Assembly: GCA_945787335.1 (NCBI GenBank) | Contig: CALZHR010000040.1 | Coordinates: 1 to 60,903 of the forward strand | DNA from: an uncultured Desulfuromonadales bacterium | GTDB lineage: Bacteria; Desulfobacterota; Desulfuromonadia; Desulfuromonadales; Geopsychrobacteraceae | DNA length: 60,903 bases | Direction: 5' to 3' | Notes under the pieces: generated by a model | What the model was told of the DNA's origin: nothing | Seen by the model: only the letters and a program-made list of their open reading frames with translations | Databases searched by the model: none | Shown: positions 58,985 to 60,903 of the stretch, piece by piece | Numbering within the stretch: the first letter of the stretch is position 1 | Layout: each line of letters opens with the position of its first letter | Translations under genes and position numbers: made by a program

Positions 58985-59842
58985 TCAGGTCAAAAACAGG
59001 TTGCGCTCGCGGATAAACTCCGGTTGAAACTTTTCGAGCAGTTCTTCGATGACGATCAGGTTGGCCTCCAACGCCAGGGCGCCCTTGTTCATGCTCAAAT
59101 CGAGGCTCTCTTCCGAAGCGCTCTGACCGATGTCGAACTGGCGGCAGAAGTCGCTCGCCAGGTTGACAATCGCGCAGAGGGTGAAGACTTCATCGTCCTC
59201 GCCACGCAACTGCTCAAAATTGTGATGGTAAAGGGTCGCCTTGACGATGGAATCGGGATAATTCCAATGCCTGAGCAGCGCCGCGCCGACCTGCTCGTGG
59301 GAATAGGCAAACAAGCCCCGCTCGATATCCCGCAGCTGCCCCTTGCCGGCCTCGACCAGGCGCATCACCTCTTTGTACAGCTCTTTGTCGCGATTGATCA
59401 TCACCACTTTGCCGATATGATGCTGCAGGCCGGCCAGGTAGGCCTCGCTCTTGTCGATCTCGGTCAGCCGCTCGGCAATCAGGCGGCTGGCGACCGCGCA
59501 ACCGATGGAATTTTCCCACATCCGCCGCTCCAGCACGCCATAGGTCTTGTGGGTGTTGCGCAGGCTGCACTCCATCGCCAGGTTTTTCAGGATATTCTCA
59601 CCGATGACGATAATCGCCCGCTCGACGGTGTTGACCTGCCGCTGCTGTTCGTAAAACGCCGAATTAGCCATCCGCAGCAGGCGGGCGGACACCACCGGGT
59701 CGAGGGAGACCGCGTTGGCCAGCTCTTTGATTTTCAGATCCGGCTTGCGCAGCAGTTCGAGCAGCTTGGTGGCGACCAGCGGCGAAGGGGGCAGCTCCCC
59801 CATGCTTTTAACGATCGTTTCGAAATCCCTGAACGTCCCCAT
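58985..59842 (-). CDS. HDOD-domain protein
   Basis: The 285-residue soluble protein is a stand-alone HDOD domain (LPPSPLVATKLLELLRKPDLKIKELANAVSLDPVVSARLLRMANSAFY in part; NTVERAIIVIGENILKNLAM; AGLQHHIGKVVMINRD; HEQVGAALLRHWNYP). HDOD proteins in these bacteria act in signalling and are degenerate relatives of HD phosphohydrolases. Nine bases separate it from the threonine aldolase gene upstream, so they are probably cotranscribed, though no functional link is obvious. Confidence 0.9.
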   Translation of the reverse strand: MGTFRDFETIVKSMGELPPSPLVATKLLELLRKPDLKIKELANAVSLDPVVSARLLRMANSAFYEQQRQVNTVERAIIVIGENILKNLAMECSLRNTHKTYGVLERRMWENSIGCAVASRLIAERLTEIDKSEAYLAGLQHHIGKVVMINRDKELYKEVMRLVEAGKGQLRDIERGLFAYSHEQVGAALLRHWNYPDSIVKATLYHHNFEQLRGEDDEVFTLCAIVNLASDFCRQFDIGQSASEESLDLSMNKGALALEANLIVIEELLEKFQPEFIRERNLFLT

Positions 59843-59851
59843 CCTCTTGTC

Positions 59852-60903
59852 CTATCGCTGTTCGCCCCTGGCGGGCGGGCCAAGCGTCTCGGCCAGAGTC
59901 CGAAGTTCGCGACCAAAGCTCAGGATTTCATCCTCCCGACTCTGCCAGGAGCACATGAAGCGCGCATGCCCCGAGCCGATGAAGGTGTAAAAGTGCCAGC
60001 CGGCGGCGCGCAGGGCTTCGATCAACGGCACCGGCAGCTGCACGAAGACCGCATTCGACTGCACCGGGTGGACCAGCTGCACCCCCGACACCGTCTGCAG
60101 CTGTTCAGCCAGCAGGCGGGCGCAACGGTTGGCATGGGCGGCATTGCTTACCAGCGTCCCCTGCTCCAGCATCCCCACCCAGGGGGCCGCCAGGTAGCGC
60201 ATTTTCGACGCCAGCTGCCCGGCCTGCTTGCAGCGATAATCGAACTCCTCGGCGAGGGACTTGTCGAAGAAGACCACCGCTTCACCAACCGCCATGCCGT
60301 TCTTGGTGCCGCCAAAGGTCAGCACATCGACCCCGGCCTGCCAGGTCATCTCCTTGGCCTTGACATCGAGGGACGCGAGCGCGTTGGCGAAGCGGGCGCC
60401 GTCCATATGCAGCTTGAGCTCATGCCGCCGGGCCAGTTCGCCGACCGCCTGCAGCTCAGCGAGCGAATAGACCGTCCCGAGCTCGGTCGCCTGGGTAATG
60501 CTGAGCACCTTCGGTTTCGGGTAGTGGATATCGCTGCGCCGTTCCACGGCATGAGTCACCTGGTCGGCAGATACTTTTCCGTGCGCGCCGCCGACCAGCA
60601 GAATCTTGGTGCCGTTGGAGAAAAACTCGCTGGCCCCGCACTCATCGGTCTCTACATGCGCGGTCTCGTGACAGATAATGCTGTGATAGGAACGGCAGAG
60701 CGCCGCAAGCGCCAGCGAGTTGGCGGCGGTGCCGTTGAAGACGAAAAAGATCTGGCAATCGGTTTCGAAGAAATCGCGCAACGCATCGCAGGCCCTGGCG
60801 GTCCACCGGTCATCCCCATAGGAGTTGACATAGCCGGCGTTCGCCTCTGCCAGCGCCTGCCAGGCCTCCGGGCAGATGCCGCTGTAGTTGTCGCTGGCGA
60901 ACA
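59852..60903 (-). CDS. Low-specificity threonine aldolase, 5' end outside window
   Basis: The frame is open to the window edge; about 350 residues are visible and only a few at the N terminus are missing (first visible residues FASDNYSGICPEA). It is a PLP enzyme that cleaves threonine to glycine and acetaldehyde. Evidence: GYVNSYGDDRWTARACDALRDF, FFVFNGTAANSLALA, HETAHVETDECGASE, the Schiff-base lysine in TFGGTKNGMAVG, and HLDGARFANA-type HMDGARFANA. It lies nine bases before the HDOD gene. Confidence 0.92.
   Translation of the reverse strand, partial: FASDNYSGICPEAWQALAEANAGYVNSYGDDRWTARACDALRDFFETDCQIFFVFNGTAANSLALAALCRSYHSIICHETAHVETDECGASEFFSNGTKILLVGGAHGKVSADQVTHAVERRSDIHYPKPKVLSITQATELGTVYSLAELQAVGELARRHELKLHMDGARFANALASLDVKAKEMTWQAGVDVLTFGGTKNGMAVGEAVVFFDKSLAEEFDYRCKQAGQLASKMRYLAAPWVGMLEQGTLVSNAAHANRCARLLAEQLQTVSGVQLVHPVQSNAVFVQLPVPLIEALRAAGWHFYTFIGSGHARFMCSWQSREDEILSFGRELRTLAETLGPPARGEQR

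Overview
The window is a contiguous, gene-dense, GC-rich (roughly 60% by eye) chromosomal segment of a Gram-negative bacterium. Its gene content best fits a Desulfuromonadales/Geobacter-like deltaproteobacterium: a GlcF-type iron-sulfur subunit, a heme operon hemA-hemC-cobA/hemD-hemB that also carries siroheme and cytochrome c biogenesis genes, a FecR/OmpA/CHASE2 operon, multi-GAF sigma-54 regulators, HDOD proteins and many two-component and c-di-GMP proteins. This assignment is inferred from gene content and was not tested by search. There are no rRNA or tRNA genes, CRISPR arrays, prophage or intact insertion sequences. The only clear mobile trace is a decayed 3' fragment of an IS91-like transposase near 24.2-24.4 kb.

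Layout. 0-3 kb: end of glcF, a WbuC-like cupin and a secreted protein. 3.2-5.2 kb: an AT-richer segment carrying one unusual protein, an acetyltransferase fused to a histidine-kinase-like ATPase and an unknown C-terminal region. 5.6-13.4 kb: c-di-GMP and sensory genes, namely an HDOD-histidine kinase paired with a REC-PAS-GGDEF-EAL protein, then a FecR / OmpA-like / CHASE2-HD-GYP operon. 13.6-22.6 kb: a GAF-rich sigma-54 activator, an M16 peptidase with a DUF2270 protein, an overlapping V4R sensor and diguanylate cyclase pair, and an amino-acid permease fused to EIIA and TrkA-C modules. 22.7-24.4 kb: a repeat-containing lipoprotein with a structured leader, and the transposase remnant. 24.6-31.5 kb: a seven-gene tetrapyrrole operon (SIS protein, siroheme dehydrogenase, CcsA-type protein, hemA, hemC, cobA-hemD, hemB) behind a good sigma-70 promoter. 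31.7-39.9 kb: housekeeping genes (thioredoxin, dtd, nfo, HAD phosphatase, dapF, metallo-beta-lactamase hydrolase, a zinc-ribbon/acidic/RDD protein, rsmE, prmA). 40.3-45.9 kb: an OmpR-type and a NarXL-type two-component system, then a FadR-type repressor with a palindrome before its start. 46-50.7 kb: MazG-like, dinB, FKBP isomerase, PlsC-like, endonuclease V, macro-domain and nitroreductase genes. 50.8-55.7 kb: a compact six-gene signalling operon. 56-60.9 kb: YbaK-like, TPR, BioD/DRTGG-like, HDOD and threonine aldolase (cut by the window end).

The best candidate for an undescribed system is the operon at 50.8-55.7 kb. It runs from a sigma-70 promoter through a soluble PAS histidine kinase, a response regulator with a PATAN-like domain and a possible roadblock-like tail, two roadblock/LC7-like proteins, a secreted stand-alone sensor domain, and a membrane copy of the same sensor domain that ends after HAMP with no output domain. 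The set looks like an intact sensor-to-effector module whose parts are encoded separately. The second candidate is the acetyltransferase-kinase fusion at 3.2-5.2 kb.
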